Shown here piece after piece: positions 62,197-64,000 of a stretch of DNA of 64,000 nucleotides. A program made the position numbers and the translations under genes. A model generated the notes under the pieces. The model was not told the origin of the DNA. It was given only the letters and a program-made list of their open reading frames with translations, and ran no database searches. Origin of the DNA: CAKZNE01 sp963976435 (GTDB lineage Bacteria > Bacteroidota > Bacteroidia > Flavobacteriales > Schleiferiaceae). Positions within the stretch are counted from its first letter, which is position 1, and each line of letters opens with the position of its first letter. The stretch is taken from positions 23,665-87,664 of the forward strand of contig CAXBKQ010000017.1 of NCBI GenBank assembly GCA_963976435.1, in the 5' to 3' direction.

Positions 62197-63085
62197 GATG
62201 CTTCATCAGTTGGTTAATCTCTTTTGCCAGAATATCTGAAAGGTCAATCTGATTACTTTCATGAGGGATGGTGTTGCACGTGACGACCTGTTGTACCCCT
62301 GCATTTTTTAGATCCGCATAGGCTGAGCCAGCAAATACGGCATGTACCCCAACACAAACCGGTGGGTGCATTCCGGCTTTTTTTAAATGGCCGACTGTCT
62401 CTATCATCGTTCTGGCGGTGGAAATTATATCATCCACCAGTACCGGGGTGTGGTCTTTGTATTTTGCTACATCGGGGACGGACACTTCCACATCCCTGTC
62501 ACCGTGCCTCACCTTCTCTAACACCGTAAAAGGTGCTCCGGCTTCTTCTGCTACCTGAGAAACCCATTGCTCACTTTCACTATCCGGGCCGATGAATACC
62601 GGCTTTTCAATATTATCGCTCACCCATTTTGAAATGTGTGATGCCGCATGGATCAGTTTATTAGGTACGGTGTAAATCTCACTTAACGAACTTCTACGGT
62701 GAAGGTGTGGGTCAACGGTGGTCAACGTTTCTGCAAAGCCTGATATTAATTCAGCAAAATACGTAGAGGTAATACCTTCTCCCGGATTAAACTGCTTATC
62801 CTGACGCATGTAGGCCAGATAAGGCGCTACCAGGCACGTACAGGCAGCACCAAGTTCTTTGGCCGTCTTACTTAAAAAGTACAGGGGCAGCAATTTGGCA
62901 TCCGGCTCGTGTAATGTGCATACCATTACCACGCATTTATCTTTAACCTCAGAGTGAATCTGCACATAGCTTTCCCCATCGGGAAACTGCCGGATGGTTG
63001 CCTCTCCCTTTTCAGCCTTAAGGTGTCCTGCTATTTTTTTTGTAAGTTCTTCGTTGCCCGGTAAGGCAAAAACTATCATTTCCAT
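62189..63085 (-). CDS. prs: ribose-phosphate pyrophosphokinase-like (PRPP synthetase family)
   Basis: The 298-residue protein keeps the PRPP synthetase layout: EATIRQFPDGESYVQI, LAPYLAYMRQDKQFNPGEGITS (ATP-binding), TVDPHLHRRSSL, GPDSESEQWV and EKVRHGDRDVEV. The PRPP-binding loop reads LVDDIISTARTM, where the family normally has Gly-Gly/Lys after the Thr; here Ala-Arg. It makes PRPP from ribose 5-phosphate and ATP if active. It lies 3 bases after the phosphorylase-like gene. The family is shorter than bacterial class I Prs and looks class III-like. Confidence 0.85.
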   Translation of the reverse strand: MEMIVFALPGNEELTKKIAGHLKAEKGEATIRQFPDGESYVQIHSEVKDKCVVMVCTLHEPDAKLLPLYFLSKTAKELGAACTCLVAPYLAYMRQDKQFNPGEGITSTYFAELISGFAETLTTVDPHLHRRSSLSEIYTVPNKLIHAASHISKWVSDNIEKPVFIGPDSESEQWVSQVAEEAGAPFTVLEKVRHGDRDVEVSVPDVAKYKDHTPVLVDDIISTARTMIETVGHLKKAGMHPPVCVGVHAVFAGSAYADLKNAGVQQVVTCNTIPHESNQIDLSDILAKEINQLMKHHA

Positions 63086-63088
63086 ATT

Positions 63089-64000
63089 TTAAGTCGCTTT
63101 GATTTTAATAATTTGTTTTTGTGCATCCATGTAAGAAAGGGCGTATTCAAGCTCTCCTTGTGACTCAGCATGGATTTCAAACAGAGTATCGTTCTCTTCC
63201 ACATGAGTACCCAATGGTGTAAGCAGCAAAATGCCTGCTGTCATAGCACCAGGAGCACCGGCCAGCTTAGCCACTTTGGCCAGTCTGCGATTATCAATTT
63301 CTGAAACTACTCCACTCGCTGCGGATCTAATCCTATGCTTATGGGGCGCTACCTCAGGTTCCCTGAAAAAACCTTGTGCCTCGCAGATAGCAGTGAATTT
63401 TTTGTAGGCGGCTCCACTTTTCAAAACTCTCAAAGCTTCAAGAGTGCCTGACCCTTCGGCTGCTTTTCCTCCCATTTCCAATAATCTGCCTGCCAATATT
63501 ACTGCTCTTTCTCGCAGGTCATCAGGTGCATTGTTTTCATTTCTCAAGACGGATAAAACATCCTTAGCTTCCAAGGCAGGCCCTATACCCCTCCCCACAG
63601 GTTGTGACCCATCGGTGAGCACGATATCAATATTCAGCCCGATGGCTTTGCCTACCGCAACCATCTTTTCTGACAGATGCTCAGCAGCCTCCTGCGACCG
63701 TACCTTAGCCGTAGCTCCAACAGGAATATCAATCACCACATCGGTAGAACCTGCTGCCGCCTTTTTAGAAAGCACGGAAGCGATCATCTGCCCTTCGCTA
63801 TCAATATCCAAAGCTTTTTCTATACGGATGAGTATATCATCTGCCGGACTTAGCTGTACTGATCCGCCCCAGGCAAGGCAACCGCCTTCCTGTTCCACGA
63901 CATTTTTCATTTGCCCGGTGGTGAGATTTACGTTGGTGACTACCTCCATGGTGTCAGCAGTACCGGCAGGAGAAGTAATGGCACGGGAAGAAGTTTTAGG
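63089..64000 (-). CDS. thymidine/AMP phosphorylase family enzyme (5' end beyond window)
   Basis: The frame stays open to the window edge: upstream of the ATG at 63949 it reads KTSSRAITSPAGTADT, the conserved active-site segment, so that ATG is internal. The visible 303 residues include GGCLAWGGSVQLSPADD, DIPVGATAKVRS and a C-terminal GVVSEIDNRRL...LTPLGTHVEENDTLFEIHAES (biotinyl-like fold). This is the TIGR02645-type putative thymidine phosphorylase/AMP phosphorylase, which in archaea converts AMP plus phosphate to ribose 1,5-bisphosphate and adenine. It heads the visible operon. Confidence 0.88.
   Translation of the reverse strand, partial: PKTSSRAITSPAGTADTMEVVTNVNLTTGQMKNVVEQEGGCLAWGGSVQLSPADDILIRIEKALDIDSEGQMIASVLSKKAAAGSTDVVIDIPVGATAKVRSQEAAEHLSEKMVAVGKAIGLNIDIVLTDGSQPVGRGIGPALEAKDVLSVLRNENNAPDDLRERAVILAGRLLEMGGKAAEGSGTLEALRVLKSGAAYKKFTAICEAQGFFREPEVAPHKHRIRSAASGVVSEIDNRRLAKVAKLAGAPGAMTAGILLLTPLGTHVEENDTLFEIHAESQGELEYALSYMDAQKQIIKIKAT

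Noticed and set aside
1..64000. tRNA, rRNA, CRISPR arrays or intact transposase genes
   Set aside because: No cloverleaf-like segments, regularly spaced repeats or transposase motifs were seen in any spacer; a covariance-model search would settle tRNA and small RNA absence.

Overview
The window reads as a chromosomal segment of a Bacteroidota bacterium, most likely a marine-type Flavobacteriales (a Schleiferiaceae/Cryomorphaceae-like lineage is a guess). The signs are A+T-rich DNA, start codons without Shine-Dalgarno sequences, several secreted proteins with type IX secretion (T9SS) C-terminal sorting domains, TonB-receptor biology, many short SPII lipoproteins, a tricorn-like peptidase, and lineage-typical families (DUF4625, DUF547, DUF2059, CotH plus lamin-tail proteins, SO_2930-family cytochromes). 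No rRNA, tRNA, CRISPR array or intact insertion sequence was seen.

From 1 to about 54.2 kb the content is ordinary chromosome with small operons. It holds: a tricorn protease and a universal stress protein (1-5.5 kb); a metal-uptake operon of TonB receptor, His-rich DUF4625 lipoprotein and Fur-type regulator, with two matching palindromes (7.5-11.1 kb); a secreted cyclophilin with a T9SS tag; an unknown kinase-like protein and a TylF-type methyltransferase (13-15 kb); an ArsR/SRPBCC pair with tandem operators (15.4-16.3 kb); a GNAT-nitrilase fusion, IDH, dnaX and an alkyltransferase (19.6-26.5 kb); a PAS histidine kinase with a single-domain response regulator (26.7-29 kb); a MarR-linked DOMON/NTF2-like group with paired operators (31.3-32.8 kb); an ABC/HlyD/TolC export operon whose ABC subunit has a degenerate signature motif (33.6-38.1 kb); a GT39 glycosyltransferase; a large CotH/T9SS protein; cytochrome-like lipoproteins; MscS; a DoxX/HxlR divergent pair with an interlocked operator array (46.6-47.5 kb); an SDR/membrane protein/AraC operon; Dps; and a second kinase/response-regulator pair paralogous to the first.

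At about 54.24 kb two genes on opposite strands are both cut at their 5' sides: the second histidine kinase, and a T9SS-secreted protein of which only the sorting domain remains. Rightward, G+C visibly rises and decayed T9SS-gene fragments are followed by one long minus-strand operon running from beyond the window end to about 54.9 kb. Its order is: thymidine/AMP phosphorylase-like enzyme, PRPP-synthetase-like enzyme, secreted unknown protein, PPK2 polyphosphate kinase, CopB-like metal ATPase with a His-rich tail, MFS transporter, class I FBP aldolase, DUF2911 lipoprotein and a small membrane protein. This looks like an acquired metal/phosphate-energy/nucleotide-salvage module, although a chimeric contig join cannot be excluded from sequence alone.

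The most testable observations are four regulator-operator pairings (Fur-type, ArsR, MarR, HxlR), each read directly from palindromes next to the regulator gene, and the island operon with its truncated-gene boundary.
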